In this document: positions 1 to 6,687 of the stretch, in pieces
How the letters are laid out: the number at the start of each line of letters is the position of its first letter
Numbering within the stretch: position 1 is the stretch's first letter
NCBI GenBank assembly: GCA_028697435.1
Contig: JAQVFD010000054.1
Coordinates: 1 to 10,120, forward strand
Direction of reading: 5' to 3'
DNA length: 10,120 nucleotides
From: Clostridiaceae bacterium
GTDB lineage: Bacteria > Bacillota > Clostridia > Lutisporales > Lutisporaceae
Position numbers and translations under genes: made by a program
Notes under the pieces: model-generated
The model's input: only the letters and a program-made list of their open reading frames with translations
Told to the model about the DNA's origin: nothing
The model's database searches: none

Positions 1-120
1 TGCCTTTCAGGCAGGTTGCTGCAAGTTCATTGAGCCATGTCTCTCCCTTGCTCTTGATAAGTTTTGTTCGGTTATATACTTATTTTACTACATTTCACCA
101 CTTTGTACAATTACAAAACA
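1..120. other. Non-coding 3' flank of the protease gene, window edge
   Basis: No gene is supported here; the short plus-strand reading frame that starts at 30 only overlaps the protease gene antisense and has no ribosome binding site. The first 13 bases form a small inverted repeat (TGCCT-TTC-AGGCA) that may be one side of a longer structure cut by the window edge. I see no convincing hairpin plus T-tract that would terminate the protease gene. Confidence 0.4.
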
Positions 121-1554
121 CTATAATCCTTGGTCACTGCGAAGTATTCGCAACGCTTCTTCCAGTTCAACATCCTCTCCCTTTGCAATCCGTATCGCAT
201 TTTCCGCAGTCATAGGAATTCTTATGGAGGGGCTGACGCCGCCGACGCCATTACGGCTTTCAAGCTGAATCTTTCTATCCTTATCAAGGGATTGTCCATA
301 GGGATAATCAACCATGATACTGCCAGGCATCTTTATCTTGGCTCCAGCCATACCAAAGGAACCGTTAGTACCATAAAAGCCTAGGGTTTCACCATTAGAA
401 AGATTTTTGATGCCCAGTGCTACACCCTCACCGCTGCTGATGCATCTTGAGTTGATGAGCGCGATGATTTTTCCACTAAACTGATGTGCTTCCGGCTTAA
501 TATAGAGCGCTGTCAAATCATCGGAATCACCAAATTTCTGATATTCATACAGCGTTTTCTCCGGATAAAATAAGCTCAAAATTTCAGCCGCCATCTCATC
601 AATTCCCCCTGCATTATTGCGGATGTCAAGAATCATTCCGGCACATTGATTCTCATTGGCATAAGAAATCGCTTCACGCATCAAGTCCAATGTAGATATG
701 GGCTTACCCGTCTGTTTGAGGTCAAGGTCAATCAATGCCCATAGCTTGATGTATAGAATGTTTCCGTCAAGCATTTTCTTTTCTGCTACGCCTTCCGGCT
801 CCGGATCGGAATTCTCGTTCCCCAGAACCATATCCCTGAGCTTGTCTGATACAACTGCAGAGGGGTAATTCTTTTTAAATGACATCTTTTTATCATTGTA
901 AGCGGTTAGCGTGACCGAACGTGAATCTGTCAGCGTAATCTTTGCCTCAGTGCCGAGGGGAGCACGCACTAGATAAGCAAGCTGCTTCTGTTTAAGTGTT
1001 TCATCCGTAGCTGAGGTTCCGGAAAAAATAGTGGATACTTCTTTCACCGCATTAACAATAGGATGACCATTCCATTCAGCAATCTCGTCGCCCACCTGCA
1101 GTCCTGCGGCTTGGGCAGGTCCAAAAGGATCAAGCCAAGTTACGATGACCTTACCGTCATCCAATTGTGCGACCGTAAGTCCAAAACCTCCGCTAATATA
1201 TTTGTCTTCAATTTCGGCGTCACCGCTCACCTTAACATGTCCATCCGGAATTTCATTAATATAGGCACGCAGGGCAATGCTATAATCCTCAAATGAATCT
1301 TTGGACTGCGCAGATTCTATTTGGGGAAGATACTTGTCCTTAAGCGCCTGCCAGCGAATATCCTTCCATTCGGTAAAGGCGTATTTATTGCTCATAGTTT
1401 CATTCATCTTTACAAAAGCCTGTGTCCAGGTAAGCCCACTGAAATCATCTTCGGGCGGTCTGTTTATTTGGAACGTAACCAACAATATAATTGCCAGTGC
1501 GGCAAGGATCATCACAGCACTGACGTAAGTTGTGATCTTTTTCTTTTTTGTCAT
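121..1554 (-). CDS. Membrane-anchored S41 family peptidase with PDZ domain
   Basis: Predicted S41 (C-terminal processing/tricorn-type) serine protease, probably acting outside the cytoplasmic membrane. Numbered from the chosen start, residues about 8-28 form one hydrophobic anchor after a lysine-rich tip. A DGH motif lies at about 104-106. A PDZ-like stretch at about 121-167 includes GPAQAAGLQVGDEI. The strand motif DIRNNAGG begins at about 310, and the likely nucleophile is Ser374 in SSGEG. A terminal ESRNGVGGVSP motif matches the family's GV-P ending. At the place where CtpA-type enzymes carry the catalytic lysine, the sequence reads TNGSFG, so a His/Ser mechanism of the tricorn type is more likely than Ser/Lys. 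The frame opens at 1569, but that ATG overlaps the GGAG that serves as ribosome binding site for the ATG at 1554, nine bases downstream, so 1554 is preferred. It is monocistronic, with its own promoter. Substrate unknown. Confidence 0.85.
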   Translation of the reverse strand: MTKKKKITTYVSAVMILAALAIILLVTFQINRPPEDDFSGLTWTQAFVKMNETMSNKYAFTEWKDIRWQALKDKYLPQIESAQSKDSFEDYSIALRAYINEIPDGHVKVSGDAEIEDKYISGGFGLTVAQLDDGKVIVTWLDPFGPAQAAGLQVGDEIAEWNGHPIVNAVKEVSTIFSGTSATDETLKQKQLAYLVRAPLGTEAKITLTDSRSVTLTAYNDKKMSFKKNYPSAVVSDKLRDMVLGNENSDPEPEGVAEKKMLDGNILYIKLWALIDLDLKQTGKPISTLDLMREAISYANENQCAGMILDIRNNAGGIDEMAAEILSLFYPEKTLYEYQKFGDSDDLTALYIKPEAHQFSGKIIALINSRCISSGEGVALGIKNLSNGETLGFYGTNGSFGMAGAKIKMPGSIMVDYPYGQSLDKDRKIQLESRNGVGGVSPSIRIPMTAENAIRIAKGEDVELEEALRILRSDQGL

Positions 1555-1617
1555 TGTATCATACTCCATTCCGCTGCCAAAGTCGGCGGCACTTGACTGT
1601 AAGTGTTATTTATATAT

Positions 1618-1646
1618 ATTGTAAACTTTTTGTATGTTTGTGGCAA
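1618..1646 (-). promoter_or_regulatory. Sigma-A-type promoter of the S41 peptidase gene
   Basis: On the minus strand TTGCCA (1641-1646) and TACAAT (1618-1623) are separated by exactly 17 bases. Each differs from the consensus at one position. Transcription would begin near 1611 and leave a leader of about 57 bases before the ATG at 1554. Confidence 0.65.
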
Positions 1647-1699
1647 ATATTACTACTAATTTATATGCATCCTATGAAGTGTACATTTTTCTTGCAATG

Positions 1700-1743
1700 A
1701 AAAATAAATAGCCACCCAGGTTGAAGTTATACCTGAATGGCTA
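1700..1743 (-). terminator. Intrinsic terminator downstream of the Gate-type membrane protein gene
   Basis: On the minus strand TAGCCA-(2)-CAGGT-(9)-ACCTG-(2)-TGGCTA forms a hairpin with 11 pairs and a two-base internal mismatch. It is followed at once by TTTATTTTTC. It lies about 90 bases after the stop at 1835 and upstream of the protease promoter, so it insulates the two minus-strand genes from each other. Confidence 0.75.
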
Positions 1744-1834
1744 AATATACTAAACATATTCATACATCACAGGCATAACCAAAAGCAATTATACCCGCGA
1801 TGAAAACTATCATAACAGCCTAAAGTCAAAGTAA

Positions 1835-3013
1835 CTACATTATCTGTAAAAGGCGAAATAAAAGATTTGCCGCAATACCGGCGCAGAGACCGCCTATCGT
1901 ATGCGAAATAAGTGCGCTTCCTATAAGGTTTTTGCAGTTTAAGCTTTGCATCATGGAAACATGAGTACTGAGGTAGCCGCTCCAACACATGCACATGGCG
2001 GTAAATACAGCTATGTCATTGGCACCTATAAAACCACCGGTAAGCAACGGAGGAACAAGGCCAAGCGAAGCTCCGGCAGCGCCGAGAGCCGTTATCGGAA
2101 CAGCTATTGCCTGTGGGCTTGTAAAACCGAAAAGCGGCTTAAGTATGAAATTAAGCTTGTCGGCAAGCCACGGAAGAAGAGCCACGCCTTCGTAAGCCGC
2201 GCCCGTATATATTCCGCTGTCGGCCGGTCCGTTGGTTAGCATAAGCACAAGCGTACATACGATAAGCACACCGGGAATTATCCCTAGACCAAGGTCAACG
2301 CCGCTTTTGCCGCCGTCAAGCAGTGCACCTATAGCGCGAAGCCCTACCGAGCCGCTTCGTACGTCGCGCACATTTTCTTCCGGCCGGTCTACGTTCTGCG
2401 GCATATTTATTTCGCAAGGTTCGTCCTTACCGTAAATTTTTACCGTCGAGCGCAGCATAAGGCGAGTGCTTATTATGCTTCCGATTACTGCGCCTAAGTT
2501 TCCCACAAGTATAGCAGGTACAAGGTTTTCACCGGCAATCTGGTTCAAGCTTAACATAAAGGTACTTACTATAAGACCCATGCCGAACGCCGTTCCGAGG
2601 TTGGTGAGCGCCGGAAACTGATATTTTTTAAAGTATCTTCTGAAATTTTTATCCTTAGCAAGGGGAAGTATTGCGGGATTGTCTGAAAGATATGTTGTTA
2701 CTACTCCCAAAGCAGCTGCGCCGGGAAGGCCAAAAAGTGGGTTCATAAGCGGCGAAAGCAGCTTGTTTAAAAGTGCAACAATACCAAATTCGGACAGTAG
2801 TGCGGAAATAGCGCCCGTAACAACGGCTATTGCCAATATATAAAGCACTGTGTTCATTAGGAGGGAATACGCTGTATTCATGAGAGTATTAAGCATATTT
2901 GAAACACCCATAACTGCGCATATGGGATAAAACAAACCAATTATGAAAACAAAAAATATAAATACCTCTGGGTCAAGTTCTTTTTTTGTTTCCTGTCGCA
3001 TAACATCATTCAA
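1835..3013 (-). CDS. Gate-domain integral membrane protein, CD0519/CD1768-like
   Basis: A 392-residue polytopic membrane protein. I recognise it as like the clostridial CD0519/CD1768 membrane family, which is related to the nucleoside-recognition/Gate fold. Hydrophobic segments lie at about 17-36, 50-75, 93-108, 135-156, 163-183, 240-260, 300-325, 330-352 and 363-390. A charged cytoplasm-like loop occupies about 195-235. Two halves look alike (LSPLMNPLFGLPGAAALG near 86 and LKPLFGFTSPQAIAVP near 291), consistent with an inverted or tandem Gate repeat. Start: TTG at 3013 follows AGAAGGAG with ten bases between. The in-frame ATG four codons later would be too far from that site, so TTG is favoured. 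The gene diverges from a LysR regulator, its probable controller. A transporter role is inferred and the substrate is unknown. Confidence 0.8.
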   Translation of the reverse strand: MNDVMRQETKKELDPEVFIFFVFIIGLFYPICAVMGVSNMLNTLMNTAYSLLMNTVLYILAIAVVTGAISALLSEFGIVALLNKLLSPLMNPLFGLPGAAALGVVTTYLSDNPAILPLAKDKNFRRYFKKYQFPALTNLGTAFGMGLIVSTFMLSLNQIAGENLVPAILVGNLGAVIGSIISTRLMLRSTVKIYGKDEPCEINMPQNVDRPEENVRDVRSGSVGLRAIGALLDGGKSGVDLGLGIIPGVLIVCTLVLMLTNGPADSGIYTGAAYEGVALLPWLADKLNFILKPLFGFTSPQAIAVPITALGAAGASLGLVPPLLTGGFIGANDIAVFTAMCMCWSGYLSTHVSMMQSLNCKNLIGSALISHTIGGLCAGIAANLLFRLLQIM

Positions 3014-3060
3014 AATATATTCACTCCTTCTGCAATTCCGTTGTACATGCCATATTTATA

Positions 3061-3088
3061 ATTGTATAATTAAGTATAGATCAAACAA
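3061..3088 (-). promoter_or_regulatory. Candidate promoter of the Gate-type membrane protein gene
   Basis: On the minus strand TTGTTT (3083-3088) and TACAAT (3061-3066) are 16 bases apart, about 40 bases before the ribosome binding site. A small inverted repeat TTATA-ATTG-TATAA (3056-3069) overlaps the -10 box. The LysR-type dyad centred near 3127 would sit about 73 bases upstream of the predicted start site, a usual place for LysR activation. Confidence 0.5.
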
Positions 3089-3112
3089 TGAATACGTTTA
3101 AAGCGACAGTTT

Positions 3113-3142
3113 ATAATGGCAGGTATTAACATCTGTCATAAT
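3113..3142. promoter_or_regulatory. Imperfect 30-base dyad, candidate LysR operator
   Basis: The stretch is symmetrical around TTAA (3126-3129). Eleven of the 15 positions in each half match their partners, and most mismatches in the core are purine/purine changes (CAG-R-T-R-TTAA-Y-A-Y-CTG). It lies between the divergent Gate-protein and LysR genes. Position and symmetry fit a LysR-type regulator box, but no T-N11-A assignment is certain. Confidence 0.5.
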
Positions 3143-3167
3143 AGGATTATTTTGCTCGTTTTATTAT

Positions 3168-3256
3168 AACGAGGCGAAAAGATGTCCCCCACTTCTATAA
3201 GTGGCGAGTACCACTTTAGCTTTCTAACAGGGGTTGAGCATATCTCACGCCTCGTT
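3168..3256. repeat. Structured 89-base element closed by a perfect 9-bp inverted repeat
   Basis: AACGAGGCG (3168-3176) is exactly complementary to CGCCTCGTT (3248-3256). Inside, CCACTT (3189-3194) pairs with AAGTGG (3199-3204), but the same AAGTGG can pair instead with a second CCACTT (3211-3216). CCCC (3187-3190) can pair with GGGG (3230-3233), and TGAG-CATAT-CTCA (3235-3247) forms another hairpin next to the closing stem. The shape is that of a junction RNA or of a small palindrome-bounded mobile element. It lies in the leader of the LysR gene. I cannot match it to a riboswitch class I know. Confidence 0.55.
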
Positions 3257-3270
3257 GAAACGCTCGGGTA

Positions 3271-3294
3271 GGTTTTTGCAAGTGTGCAAAAACC
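3271..3294. repeat. Perfect 10-bp hairpin in the LysR leader
   Basis: GGTTTTTGCA and TGCAAAAACC flank the four bases AGTG. No T-tract follows on either strand, so it is not a usual terminator. It ends 37 bases before the LysR ATG and just upstream of the ribosome binding site region, where it could affect initiation. Confidence 0.55.
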
Positions 3295-3331
3295 CTCATT
3301 GAAATCTTGTTATAAAAATAGGTGGAGAGAT

Positions 3332-4219
3332 ATGGATATTGAAAGGTATAAGGTTTTCATAAAGGTTGCAGAGCTTCAAAGCATAACAAAAACGGCCGAA
3401 CAGTTCGGCTACACCCAGTCCGGCGTAAGTCATATAATAAACGCTCTTGAAGGCGAGCTTGGCTTTCCCGTTTTCCTGCGTACCCGAAATGGCGTAATGC
3501 TTACCTCAGAAGGCGAAAAGCTTCTTCCCTTTATTCGCGAGCTTTTAAAATCCAACGAGCACCTGGAGCAGGAGGTCGGATCGCTTCGTGGTGTTGAAAC
3601 CGGCAACCTGCGTATTGGTACAATATCCAGTGTGGCCATTCATTGGCTTCCGCGACTGATAAAGGGCTTCGGTAGTAAGCATCCGGGCATCGGCATAACG
3701 ATTAAGGACGGAGTTTACAACGAGGTGGAAGACTGGATAAGCGACGGAACTGTTGATTGTGGCTTCCTATCTCAGTTTTCCGTTAAGCGCCGCCTTGATA
3801 TTATGCCTATTTACGAGGACAGGGTGCTTGTTGTTCTCCCAAGGGACTACCCTCTCGCGGAAGAAAGCTTTTTTTCTCTTGACGTCCTTGATAAAGAACC
3901 GTTTATACTTCCGGGGGAGGGCTATAATTACGATATAGGTGGAATATTTGAAAGCGTAGGCAAAAAAGCGAAAATACGGCTTGCCGTACGCGATGATTAT
4001 TCGGCTTTGGCCATGGTGGAGCAAGGCCTCGGCATAACCATTCTCCCCGAGCTTGTACTTAGGGGAACGGATAAAAACATAAAGGCCCTTGAGCTTGAGG
4101 GCAAAAGCCGCCGTACCATAGCGCTTGCGGCCGTATCATTTAAAAAGGCTTCGCCGGCCGTGCGAAGCTTTGCGGAATATGTTAGACAGACATGTACAGG
4201 TAGCTTTTTCGAGGAATAA
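3332..4219 (+). CDS. LysR family transcriptional regulator
   Basis: A 295-residue regulator of usual family length. The N-terminal winged helix-turn-helix spans residues about 1-60, with the recognition region QSITKTAEQFGYTQSGVSHI at about 16-35 and the family-typical ALEGELGFPVFLRTRNGVMLT following. A linker helix then leads to the LysR substrate-binding domain (about 90-290), including GNLRIGTISS near 90 and the effector-domain tail GLGITILPELVL. The ATG at 3332 is preferred because AGGTGG at 3320-3325 is properly spaced and the protein then begins with MDIERYKVF, as is standard. A GTG at 3284 would add 16 unlikely residues through a hairpin. It is divergent from the Gate-type membrane protein gene, which is the likely target together with itself. 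The effector is unknown. Confidence 0.92.
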   Translation: MDIERYKVFIKVAELQSITKTAEQFGYTQSGVSHIINALEGELGFPVFLRTRNGVMLTSEGEKLLPFIRELLKSNEHLEQEVGSLRGVETGNLRIGTISSVAIHWLPRLIKGFGSKHPGIGITIKDGVYNEVEDWISDGTVDCGFLSQFSVKRRLDIMPIYEDRVLVVLPRDYPLAEESFFSLDVLDKEPFILPGEGYNYDIGGIFESVGKKAKIRLAVRDDYSALAMVEQGLGITILPELVLRGTDKNIKALELEGKSRRTIALAAVSFKKASPAVRSFAEYVRQTCTGSFFEE

Positions 4220-4236
4220 CTGAAGAGCAGGAGTCC

Positions 4237-5274
4237 CTAATTTTTTATATCATCGATTAATTTATCAAAGTCGGATTGAAATAGCCTGTCTTGAATAATT
4301 CGATATTTTTCAAACTCGCTTTCAGCATGAGCTTTAGCAATTTCCGCTGTTACTTTTCCTGCATCCATTAAAACATCACGGTCCGTTGCCTGTATAAAAC
4401 GATTCAATCGAGTTTCCCAATCCAGCATGGTCATAGGTATATGACGAAAGGCCATATCCTCCGCAATGTCCAAATAGGCAGAAACTAGCCGTTGTAATTG
4501 CCCCATTTCAAATTCACTCAGATAGTTCTTGGCTACTGATACATCAAATATCTGAATTTTTCCATGGGGGGCATCTTTCCATGTGGTCAGTCCCATATGT
4601 TCCTTTTCAGCATCAGCTCGGGTAAAAATAATTTCTGGGGCAGTCTGTCCATGAATCGCCCAATGAAGCTTGTTTTGTACCGTGGCGAAAAAACGCTTCG
4701 TGGCACTTGCATTTACATCGTAATCGATTGAGGTCGCATAAATATCGGTAATTTTTTGATAGAACTTTCGTTCACTCATTCGGATTTCACGAACACGCTG
4801 GAGCTGCTCTTCGAAATATTGCTCTGTCAAAATAGAACCGCCACTTTTCAAGCGTTCATCGTCCATAGCAAATCCTTTGATTGTGTAGTCCTTAACAATC
4901 TGATTTGCCCATTTACGGAATTGTACCGCACGTTCGTTGTTCACTTTAAAACCTACGGCAATAATCATTTGCAGATTGTAATGTTCTACTTTACGAGAAA
5001 CCTGCCTGTTACCTTCAGACTGAACTATTAGATATTTTCTAATAGTTGCTTCCGGAATCAACTCCAAATCATCAAGAATCTTCTTAATATGATAGTTTAT
5101 TGTTGGTATTTCAACGTCATATAGAGTCGCCAGCATTTTCTGAGTAAGCCAGATGTTTTCGTCTTCATAGCGCATTTCATAGCTTTGTGAATTATCACCT
5201 GTTGCCGCAACGTATGTCAGATATTCGGCTGCACTTGAACGAATGGTGATTTCCTTACTATTTTTCTTCGCCAT
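4237..5274 (-). CDS. rhuM: RhuM family protein
   Basis: A 345-residue member of the RhuM family (COG3943), named after the Salmonella SPI-3 protein. Such genes are common in mobile and defence islands, often beside restriction-modification genes. The biochemical role is not settled. Visible parts are a helix-turn-helix-like start (IWLTQKMLATLYDVEIPTIN, about residues 40-59), the conserved segment EGNRQVSRKVEHYNLQMI at about 89-106, VNNERAVQFRKWAN at about 112-125, and a helical C-terminal half with HWAIHGQTAPEIIFTRADAE. The frame is open from 5322, but the ATG at 5274 is the more normal start: GGAGG lies 11 bases upstream, and the earlier ATG overlaps that site. It ends 17 bases from the LysR stop in a tail-to-tail arrangement with no hairpin between. 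No restriction or toxin partner is next to it. Confidence 0.85.
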   Translation of the reverse strand: MAKKNSKEITIRSSAAEYLTYVAATGDNSQSYEMRYEDENIWLTQKMLATLYDVEIPTINYHIKKILDDLELIPEATIRKYLIVQSEGNRQVSRKVEHYNLQMIIAVGFKVNNERAVQFRKWANQIVKDYTIKGFAMDDERLKSGGSILTEQYFEEQLQRVREIRMSERKFYQKITDIYATSIDYDVNASATKRFFATVQNKLHWAIHGQTAPEIIFTRADAEKEHMGLTTWKDAPHGKIQIFDVSVAKNYLSEFEMGQLQRLVSAYLDIAEDMAFRHIPMTMLDWETRLNRFIQATDRDVLMDAGKVTAEIAKAHAESEFEKYRIIQDRLFQSDFDKLIDDIKN

Positions 5275-5470
5275 AAGGTTTATTTCCTCCATTTTGATAT
5301 TTTTCATTTCCCTTCCAAACATTTGTTCGTATTTATTTTAACTGAAATCTTCCTCGGTGTAAAGGATTTTAAAATACTCTTACGAGAGGCTACTATGTAT
5401 CCCACGGCGGATGTGTCCAGGTTCAGTAAATTTTGATTCTTTAGCGGATTATATAATAAACGAGTCATAT
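5275..5470. other. Non-coding region upstream of rhuM
   Basis: I see no gene here. On the minus strand a TATAAT (5448-5453) could be the -10 box of the rhuM promoter, but the best upstream hexamer (TTAGAT, 5469-5474) is only 15 bases away, so the call is weak and the leader would be about 165 bases long. The rhuM ribosome binding site GGAGG lies at 5286-5290. Confidence 0.3.
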
Positions 5471-5570
5471 CTAACTATTGGCCATTTCTTTGTGGGTTCT
5501 CGCCCTCTCTCTGCACAAAAAATAAAACTGGACAGTTTGATTTTTTAGTGGCGGAGAGAGTGGGATTCGA
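5471..5570 (-). repeat. Diverged copy of tRNA-Ser 3' end plus downstream terminator region
   Basis: About 100 bases closely match 7618-7720, the last bases of the intact tRNA-Ser gene and what follows it. Bases 5549-5570 match the tRNA 3' end with a single change (T in place of A at 5561). The shared flank includes the GTGGGTTCT-CCCTCTCTCT block and the AAACTG...CAGTTT terminator remnant, which has lost about seven bases of its loop side. This is what remains at the distal end of an element integrated into a tRNA 3' end, or of a partly duplicated tRNA locus. Confidence 0.7.
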
Positions 5571-5638
5571 CGCCTGCTTCGCCTTCGCTCGCATGCTGGT
5601 GACGTCGCCCACCGTCGCTCCGCTCCGGTACCGGGCTC
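5571..5638. other. GC-rich block next to the tRNA-Ser fragment
   Basis: These roughly 70 bases are far richer in GC than the surroundings and contain the palindrome CCGGTACCGG (5625-5634) and a GGTG...CACC inverted repeat. No coding frame or RNA gene is evident. It joins directly to the tRNA fragment on one side and to the stop codon of a small ORF on the other, so it probably marks a junction of sequences of different origin. Confidence 0.4.
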
Positions 5639-5731
5639 CTACAATTTGCATATTCCGTTTGCATCAAAGTATATCTTACCTGTTCCAACTTCAATAAACT
5701 CTTTTACCTCATCACATAGAAAACTTCTCAT
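5639..5731 (-). CDS. Small ORF, 30 codons, unknown function
   Basis: ATG at 5731 is preceded by a very good ribosome binding site (AAGGGGAGAAAGGT directly before the ATG). The product starts MRSFLCDEVKEFIEVGTG and ends with a TAG at the edge of the GC-rich block. It is soluble and mildly acidic. I do not recognise it. It could be a genuine microprotein of the integrated element or the N-terminal stump of a longer gene cut by the junction. The strength of the start signal is the only reason to list it. Confidence 0.35.
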   Translation of the reverse strand: MRSFLCDEVKEFIEVGTGKIYFDANGICKL

Positions 5732-5832
5732 ACCTTTCTCCCCTTATATTTAGTTCTAACTTTCAGTAAATATAATCGTGAATACATCCATTCTTTCAGC
5801 GAAAGTTACTGCACTGGTATAGCATTAGCATC

Positions 5833-6618
5833 GTGTTGTTTATCACCAATATTTATCAGAACTCTAAACAAATACTAAACAAATATACAAGTGACTATAG
5901 TTTTGATAGTCTTCTGCAATTTATAAATCATGCCTTTTATGTACTTAGTTATACCTTTGAGGTAGATACGCGATTAAAATATGATAATGACCTTGCTACT
6001 ACAGCTTCACCACAAATGAGAAATAGCTACAATAGTGTAAATAGTCTACTTAATAGCGAAAATCCCCTTCAAAATACGGGGTTCGACTATCTTATGACTG
6101 CGAACAGTAACCTATATACTATAATTTCATATCTTACAAACTATTGTAAGTCAAAAAAACTGAAGTATCGATATTATGGTACTCTTTTGGCAAGTGGTAT
6201 TGCATTATGTGATACTAACACAGAGGAAGTTAACGCCAAGCTATTTAAGAACCTCCATATAAAAGAGCAAAAACTCAAAATTAATAAAATTGATAAATCA
6301 AATAGTCAATATTTAAGACTTGTTAATAACCCAAAAGTATCAGCGGAATATATTAAAGATGAAATAGTCAATGTTAATATTGAAAGTATTGCAGTTGCAA
6401 ATTACTTAAGACGCAGGAAGCCAAAGAAAGAGTTGAATACAAGAGTTAAAAACTTTTGTATTGCTCTGGTAAAATTATCTGCTATTACTGCCTTCTTCAC
6501 ATATGCTGTCTATAAAATTAACGGATCATATGCCGGTGCTTCAGTAAGTATAATTACTGTTATATACAAAGAATTAATAGCACCTCAAATTGCCAAATTA
6601 AAAAACAAAACGAGATAA
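5833..6618 (+). CDS. Unrecognised 261-residue protein with hydrophobic C-terminal segment
   Basis: I do not recognise this protein. It is very AT rich (many AAA, AAT and ATA codons), unlike the genes to its left. Residues 1-120 are mostly helical and polar with many Asn, Tyr and Ser; a basic stretch RRRKPKKELNTR lies near 194-205. One or two hydrophobic segments follow at about 208-228 and 232-250, ending in a lysine-rich tail, so a membrane-associated C-terminus is likely. The start is uncertain: GTG at 5833 has no ribosome binding site, the frame stays open only back to 5782, and the next ATG is about 60 codons in. A 5' truncation is therefore possible. It is convergent with the AbiEi-like gene, shares a terminator with it, and lies inside the tRNA-Ser-bounded region, so it is probably mobile cargo. 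Confidence 0.6.
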   Translation: MLFITNIYQNSKQILNKYTSDYSFDSLLQFINHAFYVLSYTFEVDTRLKYDNDLATTASPQMRNSYNSVNSLLNSENPLQNTGFDYLMTANSNLYTIISYLTNYCKSKKLKYRYYGTLLASGIALCDTNTEEVNAKLFKNLHIKEQKLKINKIDKSNSQYLRLVNNPKVSAEYIKDEIVNVNIESIAVANYLRRRKPKKELNTRVKNFCIALVKLSAITAFFTYAVYKINGSYAGASVSIITVIYKELIAPQIAKLKNKTR

Positions 6619-6639
6619 CTAACTTTATAAAACACAAAC

Positions 6640-6661
6640 AACTCCTGTTTATACAGGAGTT
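6640..6661. terminator. Bidirectional intrinsic terminator
   Basis: AACTCCTGT-TTAT-ACAGGAGTT is a perfect 9-bp hairpin. T-rich sequence follows on both strands (TAAATTT on plus, GTTTGTGTTTT on minus), so it can end both the 261-residue gene and the convergent AbiEi transcript. Confidence 0.75.
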
Positions 6662-6687
6662 TAAATTTACAGAGTAGCATTAACACA

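Noticed and set aside
1555..1569. ATG at 1569 as start of the S41 peptidase
   Set aside because: That ATG overlaps the GGAG that best serves the ATG at 1554, and there is no good ribosome binding site ahead of it.
1767..2435. Several ORFs of 60-100 codons on both strands across the Gate-protein gene
   Set aside because: They overlap a well-supported membrane protein gene, lack ribosome binding sites and give compositionally unnatural proteins.
3284..3331. GTG start for the LysR gene adding 16 residues
   Set aside because: The added part runs through a hairpin, has no ribosome binding site, and lengthens the protein before the standard MDIERYKVF-type N-terminus. AGGTGG is correctly placed for the ATG at 3332.
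5275..5322. Earlier ATG codons as start of rhuM
   Set aside because: The GGAGG immediately within this stretch best serves ATG 5274, and the added residues are not like the family.
5549..5638. GC-rich block plus tRNA fragment as a complete tRNA-Ser gene
   Set aside because: Only the 3' end matches. The 5' half cannot form the seven-pair acceptor, D-arm or anticodon arm.
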